From positions 8,202,105 through 8,266,104 of the forward strand of contig JAJEKV010000051.1 in NCBI GenBank assembly GCA_021234155.1: 64,000 bases of DNA. Direction: 5' to 3'. Both the position numbers and the translations under genes were made by a program. This document shows, one piece after another, positions 13,629-23,639 of this stretch (within the stretch, counting starts at the first letter, position 1; each line of letters opens with the position of its first letter). The stretch comes from Isoetes taiwanensis (lineage: Eukaryota > Streptophyta > Lycopodiopsida > Isoetales > Isoetaceae). Below the pieces are notes generated by a model, which saw only the letters and a list, made by a program, of their open reading frames with translations, did not search any database and had not been told where the DNA came from.

Positions 13629-14120
13629 TTATGGCTCAGCAAAGAAAACAGAGTTGAAATAGGCATTAAAAGGATCAGTGGAGCCAAAGAAGTAATGGTT
13701 GGGGTCCCAATTATTGGTGTAAAATAGCCGGAATTTGTCTTTGTCCTCCAAGAGTAACAGCAGAGATCCATAAAGATCAGCAAGCAATTTATGATTGTAA
13801 TACATTGTTCTATATCTGATCAGCTGCCTTTCCGTCAGAATGAAGCTGTGATTGGATAGGAAGACCCAGAGGCAATGTATCTGAACCACCTCTCTACAGA
13901 AAATTGAAGCCCATAAGTCGTCACTATTCTTCTGATAACTCATGTGACCTCTTCTCATGAGATAGGATTCCATGGAGGATGCAATGTCATTGTTCATGAT
14001 GCTGTCCGCAGGAGCTTGGCAGAAAGCTGAACTGTCATCAAATTTTGTTGCCCCATCTCCACGAAGGAAGTTAAGATACTCTAGGATCATCAGAAAGAAA
14101 AGAATTAGAATCCACAACAT
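13629..14120 (-). CDS. LINE-A ORF3, conserved small protein of unknown function
   Basis: A 163-residue frame starts at ATG 14120, overlaps the end of ORF2 by 50 nt in the +1 frame, and ends at 13629. The first 20 residues are strongly hydrophobic (MLWILILFFLMILEYLNFL). The C-terminal half contains WASIFCR, LWVF, and QLIRYRTMYYNHKLLADLYG, followed by a Leu-rich stretch. The same order and spacing occur in the ORF3 of LINE-B (17133-17660), although the two elements are clearly diverged in ORF2. I know no family for this protein. A membrane-associated role is a guess from the N-terminus only. Confidence 0.7.
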   Translation of the reverse strand: MLWILILFFLMILEYLNFLRGDGATKFDDSSAFCQAPADSIMNNDIASSMESYLMRRGHMSYQKNSDDLWASIFCREVVQIHCLWVFLSNHSFILTERQLIRYRTMYYNHKLLADLYGSLLLLLEDKDKFRLFYTNNWDPNHYFFGSTDPFNAYFNSVFFAEP

Positions 14121-16746
14121 TCAAGTTTGACGCAAATAAATCAAAGTAACCCTTAAATTCTCCAAAACTCTCCCATTTCCTGTCATGGTTAGTCCGATGT
14201 TTCCTTTTATGAGTAGTTGCAATGGTTTCAAAATCAAACTGAAAATGCATTTTTATCCAAAAAATAGAGAAATTTTTATTCCCATACAGAACCCGATTTC
14301 TGGCTTTCCAAATGTTCCAAAGAGCAATATATATTACAGTATTTTGAAAGCTCTCATTATTTTGAATAAGGGAAATAAGATTATCACCTCTCACAATACC
14401 AAATTTAACTGCAATCCAATTCCAGAAACTGTTTAACTTAGGGCAGAAAAAAATGTGACTCATATCCTCAATTGCATTACATCCCATAGGGCAGTTTGGC
14501 AGAGTGTTTGGGTATCTTTTGGATAAATTATACAAATTATTCAAACTGCCATTAGCAATAAGCCAAATAAAGTAGGAAATTTTTGGAGGACAGAATGAGT
14601 TCCAGACATTATGAAAGAGAGCCTTAAGTTGATCCTGATCAATGCCCCATTTAATCATAGCTTTACTGTTATTAGGATCAAAAGAGAGAGCATTATAAAC
14701 ATGCTTAACTTTGTATTCATCTTTCCCTCTTAGAGTCCAATCTCCTTTACCAGAGTTAGGAGAAGGATTAGAAATAAGGGGCTTGATAAATGCATAGACC
14801 TTTTTATTTGAGGAGGTTCCTTTAATGATATTTTTTAGTGAAGTCCAAGAAATAAGTCTACCTCCAGAAAAAAGATCTCTGATAAAATAAAGCCCAGCTT
14901 CATGCCATTTCTTACAGATCCTAGGATGTTTGATGGCTAGAACAGTAGAATTCTGATCAGACAGAATAGGGTTCCAGAAAATAGGCAGATCCATATGAAG
15001 TTTGCCAGCAGAGATGAATTGGAAATTTGGGGAGATAGAGTTCCAGGCCTTTATCAAATTGCTCATTAAAGGAGAGATATTGGAGGCTGGCTTCATCTGA
15101 ACGAAAGCAGAGTTAGGTAATAGATGTTGAATAGAGGGATGACCATAGGGATGGCTTTGGTTAATCCAAAATCTGATAAATTTATATGCAGGGGATTGAT
15201 TCCCATAAATAGCCTTCCAAATAAATTTCCCTGCAAGAGACTGTGCTTGGAGAAAAAGATTTTTACAACCAAGGCCACCTGAACACTTAGGCTTACAAAT
15301 AGAGTTCCAGTTGACTAAATGACTACCTTTCCATATGAAATTCCTTATAATTTTTTCCAACTCAAGATATATACTTTTAGGAGCAATAAGAGCAGTAGAG
15401 AAATAAACATGAGAACTTGTAAGGACCGAGTTGGCTATAACTGTCCTGCCAGCAAGAGAGAGATAATTTCCATAATTGTTGAGCTTCTTTTTTATTCTTA
15501 GAAGAATAGGCTCCCAAAGACCTTTTAGACTATGATTCAATGAAAGAGGCATGCCTAACAATTTAGTAGCTTGACCAGAAGGAAGAACATTAATGCCAAG
15601 CAAATGCTGGTCAGGAATATCTCCAATAATAAGGCTTTTGTTGATGTTAAGGCAAATACCAGAAGCAGCTGAGAATTGATTGATGACCTTAAGAAAGCAT
15701 TCAATATTAGCCAATTCTGCATGGAGAAAGGAAAAGGTGTCATCTGCATATTGAAGAATGGTCAAATCTTCATTTGAGTTGGGCAGCTTTAAGCCTTTTA
15801 TGAGTCCAGAATCTTGATAGTGACAGATAACCTTTGTTAGCAAATCAGCTGCAACAAGGAATAAATAAGGAGCCAGAGGGCAACCTTGTCTTACCCCACA
15901 GGAGAGAGGGAAGAAACCAGAAGGCACGCCATTAATAAGAACAGCAGATTTAGCTCTTGAGTTTAGCCCAATAATAAGATTGATTAGCTTGTCAGGGAAA
16001 CCAAGCTTAGACATAGCAAATTTAAGAAAGTCCCACCTAACAGAGTCAAAGGCTCGTTTGAAATCTAACTTGAGAAGGATACAATTTTGATTAGAGATTT
16101 TGTTCCAGCGCAAGCCTTCCATAGCTGCCACATAGTTGTCTAGAATATATCTCTTGGGCATAAAGGCTGATTGATTATGACTGATATTTCTTTGAAGGAA
16201 GGAATTAATCCTTAAAGCTATGATTTTAGCACACAGCTTATAAGTAGAATTGGTAAGAGATATAGGTCTCCAATCCTGGAAATTGGCAGGATGATCTACT
16301 TTAGGAACCAAAGAGATAAAGCCACTAGCTACAGAGGGCTGAAGATAATCATTATTCCAGAAGTCATGAACCATTAAAGTTAGATCATCTTTGAGGATGT
16401 CCCAAAATTTAATATAAAATTCAGCAGGCAATCCATCTGGACCAGGAGATTTTCCTTTGTTAAAGGAGGATAGAGTTGCCAGAATTTCCTGCTGAGAAGG
16501 AAGGGTAATAATAGAGTCATCCATAATTTCAGGAGCAGAAGGAATAATATTGTTCACAATGTTCATGAAGTCATTTGCCTCTGCACTCTTGTTGGTAGGA
16601 ATTGGCTTGTTATTGAAGATATCCATATATTTATCTCTAAAGAAGTTGGAAATATCAGAATGAGTAGTGTATCTGCTGCCATTCTCATCTTGGACTTCAG
16701 CAATAGATTTCCTCAAAACTCTGCTCTTGGCTACCCTAAAGAAGAA
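14071..16746 (-). CDS. LINE-A ORF2 (reverse transcriptase part)
   Basis: About 890 residues are open from the truncated edge to the stop at 14071; the first in-frame ATG is at 16716 and is internal. RT motifs in order: GKSPGPDGLPAEFY (fingers), DWRPISLTNSTYKL, LLKLDFKRAFDSVRWDF (motif A with catalytic Asp), GVRQGCPLAPYLFL (motif B), LQYADDTFSFL (motif C, YADD), then LLGMPLSLN. The C-terminal third includes PPKISYFIWLIANG and a Cys/His region (NCPMGCNAIEDMSHIFFCPKL), the zf-RVT domain of plant LINEs. No RNase H domain is visible. It would copy LINE RNA at the insertion site; here it is a partial copy lacking the endonuclease. Confidence 0.9.
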   Translation of the reverse strand, partial: FFFRVAKSRVLRKSIAEVQDENGSRYTTHSDISNFFRDKYMDIFNNKPIPTNKSAEANDFMNIVNNIIPSAPEIMDDSIITLPSQQEILATLSSFNKGKSPGPDGLPAEFYIKFWDILKDDLTLMVHDFWNNDYLQPSVASGFISLVPKVDHPANFQDWRPISLTNSTYKLCAKIIALRINSFLQRNISHNQSAFMPKRYILDNYVAAMEGLRWNKISNQNCILLKLDFKRAFDSVRWDFLKFAMSKLGFPDKLINLIIGLNSRAKSAVLINGVPSGFFPLSCGVRQGCPLAPYLFLVAADLLTKVICHYQDSGLIKGLKLPNSNEDLTILQYADDTFSFLHAELANIECFLKVINQFSAASGICLNINKSLIIGDIPDQHLLGINVLPSGQATKLLGMPLSLNHSLKGLWEPILLRIKKKLNNYGNYLSLAGRTVIANSVLTSSHVYFSTALIAPKSIYLELEKIIRNFIWKGSHLVNWNSICKPKCSGGLGCKNLFLQAQSLAGKFIWKAIYGNQSPAYKFIRFWINQSHPYGHPSIQHLLPNSAFVQMKPASNISPLMSNLIKAWNSISPNFQFISAGKLHMDLPIFWNPILSDQNSTVLAIKHPRICKKWHEAGLYFIRDLFSGGRLISWTSLKNIIKGTSSNKKVYAFIKPLISNPSPNSGKGDWTLRGKDEYKVKHVYNALSFDPNNSKAMIKWGIDQDQLKALFHNVWNSFCPPKISYFIWLIANGSLNNLYNLSKRYPNTLPNCPMGCNAIEDMSHIFFCPKLNSFWNWIAVKFGIVRGDNLISLIQNNESFQNTVIYIALWNIWKARNRVLYGNKNFSIFWIKMHFQFDFETIATTHKRKHRTNHDRKWESFGEFKGYFDLFASNLNVVDSNSFLSDDPRVS

Positions 16747-17132
16747 TTTTTTTTTTTTTTTTTTTTTTTTGAGAGAATGGGGTTTTTTTCATTAATTATA
16801 GAAAAAGGTACAATGATGTGAGTGAGCCATGTAGTTGACTACTCAACATTAAGCATGTGAACAAAATAGACAATATACACATAGATAAATGTTATGCTAT
16901 GTGGATAGCAGAAGACAAAAGTGTTTAAAATTATGAAGTCTTTGAATGCCTTGTGGAAGTTATGAAACCTGCAGTGCTGCCTCTGAGTGAAGCCAGTGAA
17001 CAAACCAGAATCGAGCAGTAACTGATGGCAGCAATATGTAGACCAAAAACTGTGAATACAAGAAATGCTCTTTTGGGATAGGATGTGTAGGTGTAAATTG
17101 AGTCATGTGGATGGGATGCAAAGGATTGAGGA

Positions 17133-17660
17133 TCAGGAATTGAATTGTGGTTGGATAGTGGATGGAAACTGATATGAATGGAGGTAGTCAAGTCTTGGAT
17201 GGAAATCTGGTTGCAGAATGAGTGTGTTACCATTTCTCCAATTTAGCTCTTGAATTAATCTGTCAGCATTGGTTCTGGACATCAAGATGATAAGTGTACC
17301 ATAAGCGTCTGCCAAACATCTGTGGTGGTAATATAATTGTCTGTAATATTCAAATTGCTGGTCTGTCATCCTTCTGCTGTTACATTCCATGAACCACCAT
17401 AGTTGGACCATTAAGTATGTGCCTCTGCAAAACTCTATTGCCCAATCAATTTCCTGGTCTGGGATATCAGGAATATCAATGTCTGTGATGCCTCTGACTA
17501 GGCCTGTCCATAATCCATCTTCTGTGTACTGAATATCATGAACTAACCTCTGACCTGGGAAAAGTGTGTGCTCAGCTGGTTCAACTGATGTATTAAAGTC
17601 TCTGCTGAGGCTCATCATGTAATCTAGGAGAGAGACAACCATTGTCAGTAAGAGTAGCAT
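17133..17660 (-). CDS. LINE-B ORF3, homologue of LINE-A ORF3
   Basis: 175 residues from ATG 17660 to the stop at 17133, overlapping ORF2 by 68 nt in the +1 frame, the same frame relation as in LINE-A. It starts MLLLLTMVVSLLDYMMSL (hydrophobic), continues with an acidic segment (TDIDIPDIPDQEIDWA), then FCRGTYLMVQLWWFMECN and QQFEYYRQLYYHHRCLADAY followed by a hydrophobic stretch. Aligned to LINE-A ORF3 it keeps WA..FCR, LW.F, and Q..YR..YY.H..LAD.YG.L..L. Conservation of start, frame and motif in two diverged elements implies selection on the protein while the lineage was active. Function unknown. Confidence 0.72.
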   Translation of the reverse strand: MLLLLTMVVSLLDYMMSLSRDFNTSVEPAEHTLFPGQRLVHDIQYTEDGLWTGLVRGITDIDIPDIPDQEIDWAIEFCRGTYLMVQLWWFMECNSRRMTDQQFEYYRQLYYHHRCLADAYGTLIILMSRTNADRLIQELNWRNGNTLILQPDFHPRLDYLHSYQFPSTIQPQFNS

Positions 17661-20600
17661 TGCAATTTAATTTAAACAAATGATGAAAGCCTATGAACTG
17701 ACCAATACTATGCCACTTGTTATCCACAGAATCTCTATCTACATGCATCTCGCTAGTTGCAGCCATTTCAATGTCATATATAACTTGTATTTTTATCCAG
17801 TGAATAGATATTCTATTTCCCCCATAATGACATCTATTTCTATGTTTCCATACATTCCATAAAGCAATGAAGCATAAAGAGTTTGTGAAAGCATCATCAT
17901 TCATCATGAAATCCAACAGAGTAGCAGGACATAAAATTTTGAATGTATCTTCAAACCATAACCAGAAGGAGGTGAGTTTAAAACACCCAAAGATATGCTC
18001 AAAAGTTTCCATATTACCACAGCCAAGAGGGCAATTTGAATCAATAGGAAGATGATTCGAGTGCCTAGAGATCATTTCCAAATTAGATAAACTCTTGTTT
18101 GCAACAAGCCAAACAAAGTAAGAGATCTTTGGGGGAAGATAGGAATGCCAAATATTTGTGAAAAGTCTGGTTTTAGTGTCATCCGAGAAACTCCAATACA
18201 ACTTTGCCTTTGAAGGCACATGTGTTTTGTTTAAACATCGTAGACTTTTGAGACATCAGATTGGTTTGTCAAAAGGGTCCAATCAATAATGATGGGATTG
18301 GCCAGGAGATTGAGTGTATGGACCTTGTGCATGATATATCTAAACAGATTTCTGTCAGAAGAGGTACCTCTGATTTTATGCTTTAAAGTAGTCCAGGTAA
18401 TCCATCTGCCTTGGTCCCAGAGATCACCAAGAGTAAGAATATTATAGTCTTTCCATTTCCTGTAAAGCTTTTTATGTCTGATGGCAAGAGGAGTAGAGTG
18501 ATCTCTAGAAAAATTGGGATTCCAGAAAATATTAGTGCTGGTATGACTGTTTTCCATTTTGGAGTGGTGAAAAGTCTGATGAACCTTGTTCCAGGCAATA
18601 ATCATGTTTCTCATGAGAGGAGAAATATGAGGGGCAGGTTGCAGAATTGTGAAAGCTGAGTGAGGCAAATTATGGGAGATGGATGCATGTTTCTTTGGAT
18701 GGCTACAGGAAAGCCAATAATTGATAAAGATGGAGGCAGGATTATTGTTTAAGAATAATGACTTCCAGATGTACTTACTTGCTAAGGCATAACTTTGCCA
18801 GACTATATTTTTACATCCCAACCCCCCTTGAGTTTTGCTTCTGGTAATTGAGGACCAGTTAACCATATGATGCTTGCCCCATATGAAGTTTCTCACTATT
18901 CTCTCAATCTGTAGATAAATGCATTTGGGAGCTAGGAGAGCAGATGAGAAATAAATGTGGGAGGCTGCAATGACAGAATTTGCAATTAGAGTTCGCCCTG
19001 CCAAAGAGAGGCAATTGCCATAATTACCAAGTTTCTTTCTAATCCTTTCTACAATGGGGTTCCAAAGACATTTAAGGCTAGGATTGAGGGAAAGTGGCAT
19101 GCCAAGAAGTTGAGTTGTCTCAGTGTCAGTCATACATTTAATGCCAGCAATATTATCAGTATTGAAATCCCCAATGATAGTACATTTATTTCTATTCAAG
19201 TGAATACCAGAGGCAGAACCAAAGTTGTGAATAGTCTGCAGGAAAGTTTGAATAATGTTCAAATCATTTCTGAGGAAACTGAAGGAGTCATCTGCATACT
19301 GAAGGATTGACAGATTTGTGATGTTGTCTGGTAGATTTAGACCAACAATATCTCCAGTCGATTGGAGATGAGTGATAACTCTAGTTAACATTTCAGCAAC
19401 CGCTAGAAATAAATAGGGTGCCAAGGGGCACCCTTGTCTAACCCCTCTAGCAAGGGGAAAGAAATTTCCTGGAGATCCATTAATGAGCACAGTGGATTGA
19501 GATCTGGAGTTGAGCCCCATGATCAACTGGATGATCTTGTGGCTGAAGCCAAGTTTCTGGAGCGAGAATTTTAAGAAATCCCATCTGACTGTATCAAAAG
19601 CCTTTGAAAAATCTAGCTTTAGGAGTATGCAGTCCTGATTTGTCAATTTATTCCAATGCATACCCTCCATGGCAGCTATATAGTTATCCAGAATGAACCT
19701 ATTTGGGAGGAATGCAGATTGGTTGGAACTAATGACTTCCTGAAGGTGAGTTTTGACCCTGTTTGCAATAATTTTTGCACAAACTTTATAAGTAGAATTT
19801 GTCAAAGATATTGGCCTCCAATCTGAGAAGGATTGGGGATTGTCAACTTTTGGTATCAGAGTGATTAATCCAGCAGAAAGAGCAGGGTGCAGGTGGTTTG
19901 AGTTCCAAAAGCCTTTAATCATAAACATGAAGTCATCCTTAATTATGTCCCAGAATTTAAGATAAAACTCTGGTGGAAGGCCATCTGGGCCAGGACTTTT
20001 ACCTTTGGCAAGACTTTTGAGAGTAGAAAAAATTTCCTCAATGGTAGGGGGAGCTTCCAGAGCATTAGATATTACAGTCTCATTGTGAAGACCATTGTTA
20101 ATAATCATATCTGAAAATGTTTTGGCTTCAACAGTTTGAGTAGGGGTATCGATAGGTTGGGAAAAGATTGCAGCATATTTGGAGCAAAAGTAATTAGATA
20201 TATCTTTTTGTTCATCCAAAATAACATCATTGTCATTTTTAATGGAAGCAAGTTGGCTTTTAAGAAGCCTGGATTTAGCCACTCTGTAGAAAAATTTTGA
20301 GTTTCCCTGGTCCATTTTGGAAAAGTATTTGAGTTTACATCTGATTGAAGAACCTTTGGCTTCTAATTCTTCAATGGTCTTGATTGCCATTTCTAAATTC
20401 CCTTCTTGCCAGTGGAGCTCAATATTTAGGGGATCATCCTGGAGCTTCATTCTAACTTCTTTCATGTCTTGAAGATAAGATCTCTTCTCAGCAAGCTTTC
20501 TGTCATGAAGGTGTTTAGACCAATTCTTAATCCAGGACTTGGATTCTTTGATATTAGAATAGAATGCCTTCATTGAGTTTGTAGATCTAACTCTGGGAAG

Positions 20601-21413
20601 AGAATTGTAAAAGGCTTTAAAATCCTCACAGAATGCAGCAGAGTCAAGGAGGGAGCAATTTAGCTTGAAAGGGGTGTTTCCATGTCTCTTTATGGAAAGC
20701 ACATGCTTGGTGATTAGAAACTGAGGCTGATGGTCAGAGATGGAGGTACACTCATCACTGTGAACAAAACAATTATCCCAAAAGTCATGATGACTGTTAT
20801 TAATGTAGAATCTGTCGAGTGCACAATAAACCCTGTTATTCCCTTCTTGTTTATTTGACCAAGTGTAGGCTGATGTAGAGGAAGGAATATGTTGTAGGAA
20901 GTGCATATCAAGCAATAAATCCCATTGAGTTCTCTCCTCAGTAGACATGTTTAAATCCCTGCCAATTTTCATGTCCCAGGTTGGAGAGTTGTTGAAGTCA
21001 CCTGCCATAATCCATGTTTCACATCTCTGAGATAAGAGCCAATTGCTAATAGAAGGCCAGGTTGTAGCCCTGAGTCTAGAGTCAGTTGAAGCATAAATGT
21101 TAATAATCCCAAAAGAGATATCATTATTTCTGAGAACTACTGACTGCCAGGTCTTGCATGGGCTATTATAAATCAAACTTTGGTTTAGATGCTTCCAGAT
21201 GATGCACAAACCTCCAGATGTGCCAGTGGCTTCAATCCAAATCGAGGAAAATCCAGGACCTATCCAATCTGCAAGGTTTGAGCACTCAAAGTTGGGCCGT
21301 CTCAGTTCCTGCAGTAGGATAATGTCACTGTCATAATTTCTAATTTGAGATAATACCCTTCTCCTTTTAAGGGGGCCTTTTATTCCCCTGAGATTCCAAC
21401 TGAGAATCTTCAT
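17593..21413 (-). pseudogene. LINE-B ORF2 (endonuclease plus reverse transcriptase), one frameshift
   Basis: Starts at ATG 21413 with an APE-type endonuclease: SWNLRG (Asn), LLQELRR (Glu), IINIYAST, AGDFNN, and SDHQPQF near residue 245. RT follows: GKSPGPDGLPPEFY, DWRPISLTNSTYKV, LLKLDFSKAFDTVRWDF, GVRQGCPLAPYLFL and LQYADDSFSFL (YADD). The first frame ends with VYDV and a stop at 18231 after 1060 residues. Homology with LINE-A continues in the -1 frame (from about 18230 to the stop at 17593) with PPKISYFVWLVANKSL and NCPLGCGNMETFEHIFGC, the zf-RVT region. A single-base deletion explains the break. ORF2 lacks RNase H, as in LINE-A. Confidence 0.9.
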
Positions 21414-21453
21414 GGAGAGTAAATTTAAGAAAAGAAGCAGATGAGAAGGGAGT

Positions 21454-22850
21454 CTAAATAGCCCTTTTGGATCTTAGCCTTGTGTTAGCTGCAGGAGTGT
21501 TGGAGGAAGTAGGTGCTCTTTGAGCTTTATTCTTCTTGGCCTTTTTAATGTTGAACTTAGCTTTGCTAGCACATATATGATTGGGTGTGAGATAGACATC
21601 ATCATCCCAAGTGTTTCCATTGGTGTTGATATTGTTTAAGGCATTCTCCTTGTCTGATCCAGTGTCAGCAGAATTCATGTCAACAGGGTTTATGGAGTCA
21701 GGATTATCTGCATGATGGGGGCAGCTCCAAAACTTTGACTTACAGCAGTCTTCATTAGTAGAGTTTGGATCAATGGGGCTGAAGTTTGTGGTAGCATCAG
21801 TCAGAGTATTTAACCTATTATTGTTATTAGAAGAATCAAATGCAAGGTTTGTTGAGGAAAGATCTTGCCTGGAAATGATGTGGTCATGCTGTGTAGAATT
21901 TACAGATCCATTGAGTTGTTGACCTTCTGTTGTAGTTGTGTCATTTGGAGCTTGCTGAAGTAGACCAACAGCTGTAGCCTCATCCTGTAGCAGACACTTT
22001 TCCCAGGTGGTTGATATATCCCTGATACTATCCACTCTTGATTCCTGTATATTCCTGACACTATCTACCTCTGTTGCCTGTGCAATGGCATCTGTAACAC
22101 TTACTGGCACAACCAATTGCTGTAGTTGCAGAGCTATCTCAGGGGAGATGGTGGCATTTGAGTGAGAGAAAAAGGTTTGAGTGAGGTCAAGCAGGTCAGC
22201 ATGAAGCAGATGAGTTTCATTTGGAGGAAGTAGTGGTGATGGAGGTGGTGGAGGTGGAGATGAAATAGCCATGGGAGATTCAGAAAGAACAGTGTTTGTG
22301 GGTGTAGGATTAAATTCCTGATCAGCAGTATCATCTTCAGAGATTTGAGATAACACAGAATAAGTGTTGGAGCATTTCAGGAGTTCTGTGTTAATGTCAC
22401 ATGCAGAATCTACAGGTTTATTTTCCTTGACATTTGCAGAGTTTAGAATTCCATTCACTCTTGAGAGATCAACCAAAGAACCTATGTTGAGGTCTGGAGG
22501 AGTCTCGACTTGCAGATCCTTGTGCTTTGCAGTACCTTTTTCATTAATTAATGAAACCACATTCAAACAATCTGACTCAGGTATTTGTTTGCTTGAGTCT
22601 AGTGCTCTTTGAGTATGCAAATCCTGTGAACGTTTGGATAGAGAAGACTGGACACTTGAAAGTTTCCTGGAGTCATGAATAATGCTTGATAAAGTTTTGT
22701 GCAAATCAATCTTTTTTGGCAATGCAGGAGCTTTACCTTTCCTGTTTAGTAAGTTTATATTATGATCAATGTTTGTCTCACTGATTACAGGAAATTGAGG
22801 TAGCTCAGTAGCTTTGTTATGAACTCGATCAATTTGCTCAGTATAGCGTG
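21454..22850 (-). CDS. LINE-B ORF1 (nucleic-acid-binding type), 5'-truncated
   Basis: The frame is open from about 22850 (reading RYTEQIDRVHNKATELPQFP) to the stop at 21454, about 465 residues, of which 422 follow the first ATG at 22722. It is rich in Ser, Asn, Asp and Pro, with a proline run (SSPPPPPPSPLLPPNE) in the middle and a basic C-terminus (KFNIKKAKKNKAQR and TRLRSKRAI) suited to binding RNA. No zinc knuckle is visible. The position 40 nt upstream of ORF2 on the same strand identifies it as ORF1. Confidence in the exact start is low because the 5' end appears truncated. Confidence 0.75.
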
Positions 22851-23639
22851 TCTAGCCTGAGTACTTGTCCAAGGGAGTTTTATACATGCATATGATTAGA
22901 TGCGCATAGAGTGTCTAGATAGGAACTATGGGTGTTGGTGAGGTGAAGTCTGTCATTGCTATGGGATGGTGGTAGATGTAGCCAACAACCTATGTGACCT
23001 AGGTTCTTATATTGCTTGCAGTGTTATCCCTTATAATGGATCCACCAGTGGGGGGTTCTAGACGATGTGCACCTCCATGGCAGATGCTAGGGTGCATGTG
23101 GTGGATTCCATATGTGTATTCTTGCCGTCAGTTAGTCTTTGCTTTGTGATCACTTTACTTGATAATGCTTATGCATGTTACTAACACGTGGAGTCATGTG
23201 CAGGCTATTTGATAGCTGGCAGGACTACGCGTGTATATAATTATCTTGTATTGTAGATTTTTTCTCTGCATACATGGCAAGTATATAGTTATCTTGTATT
23301 ATAGATTTTGTTTGCATACGTGGCTTACATGCAAGATAGCCTCGTGGAAGGTAGTGACTTGTTCTGTGTACTCTGATAGTTGAATGTATAAAAAAATTGT
23401 GTTTTTGTTGCTATTCTGGCATGGAAGGTGTGCCCGGCGTCGTCGTGTGCGGAGGCACACGATCTGCTTAGAAGCGCACAACAAGAACACAATTAGTGTA
23501 ACGTGCAGTTTTGGTTAGGGTTAATTCTGGTTGCTCGGCTATGGCTTGTTCCAGCTATGGCGCCTCCAGTTTGCAATGCCGCCTTGCTTCAGCTATAGTT
23601 TTGCGATGGCGCCATGCTAAAGGTTTGCAATGGCGCCCC
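22851..23639. other. Intergenic with a 48-bp tandem duplication
   Basis: No gene recognised. GTATATAATTATCTTGTATT at 23233 recurs as a close copy at 23281, giving a 48-bp duplication. A short GC-rich island (about 23425-23465, GTGCCCGGCGTCGTCGTG) resembles nothing I can name. Confidence 0.5.

Larger units (their letters stand above)
13261..16746 (-). mobile_element. 5'-truncated L1-type LINE (LINE-A) with ORF2 and ORF3
   Basis: On the minus strand the element runs from 16746, where it begins in mid-ORF2 with FFFRVAKSRVL just before the RT domain, to a 23-nt poly(A) tail (T-run 13261-13283). It holds an open ORF2 (RT and zinc-finger region), an overlapping ORF3, and a 3' UTR of about 345 nt. 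The endonuclease half and ORF1 are missing, and the 5' edge abuts the poly(A) tail of LINE-B with no gap. The lack of stops suggests it is not very old. Confidence 0.9.
16747..22850 (-). mobile_element. Near full-length L1-type LINE (LINE-B) with three ORFs
   Basis: On the minus strand from about 22850 to the 24-nt poly(A) tail (T-run 16747-16770): ORF1 (open at its 5' edge, stop at 21454), a 40-nt gap, ORF2 from 21413 with endonuclease and RT, one frameshift near 18231, ORF2 continuing to 17593, ORF3 17660-17133, and a 3' UTR of about 360 nt. The 5' end appears cut in ORF1, since the sequence beyond 22850 meets a stop in frame and shows no LINE features. No target-site duplication was found between the sequence left of 16747 and that right of 22850. 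Confidence 0.9.

Noticed and set aside
16931-17233. A 100-codon minus-strand frame downstream in LINE-B
   Set aside because: It lies in another frame overlapping the ORF3 end and 3' UTR, and has no counterpart in LINE-A.
18225-18235. TTTAAAC heptamer at the ORF2 break of LINE-B, a known viral -1 frameshift heptamer
   Set aside because: The heptamer is in the wrong phase: the zero frame reads GTT TAA ACA, so the ribosome would not have TTA AAC in its sites. LINE-A has no break at the homologous point. A simple 1-base deletion is the better explanation.
23400-23520. A possible LTR edge with GTGCCCGGCGTCGTCGTG
   Set aside because: No matching second LTR, primer-binding site or polypurine tract could be found nearby.
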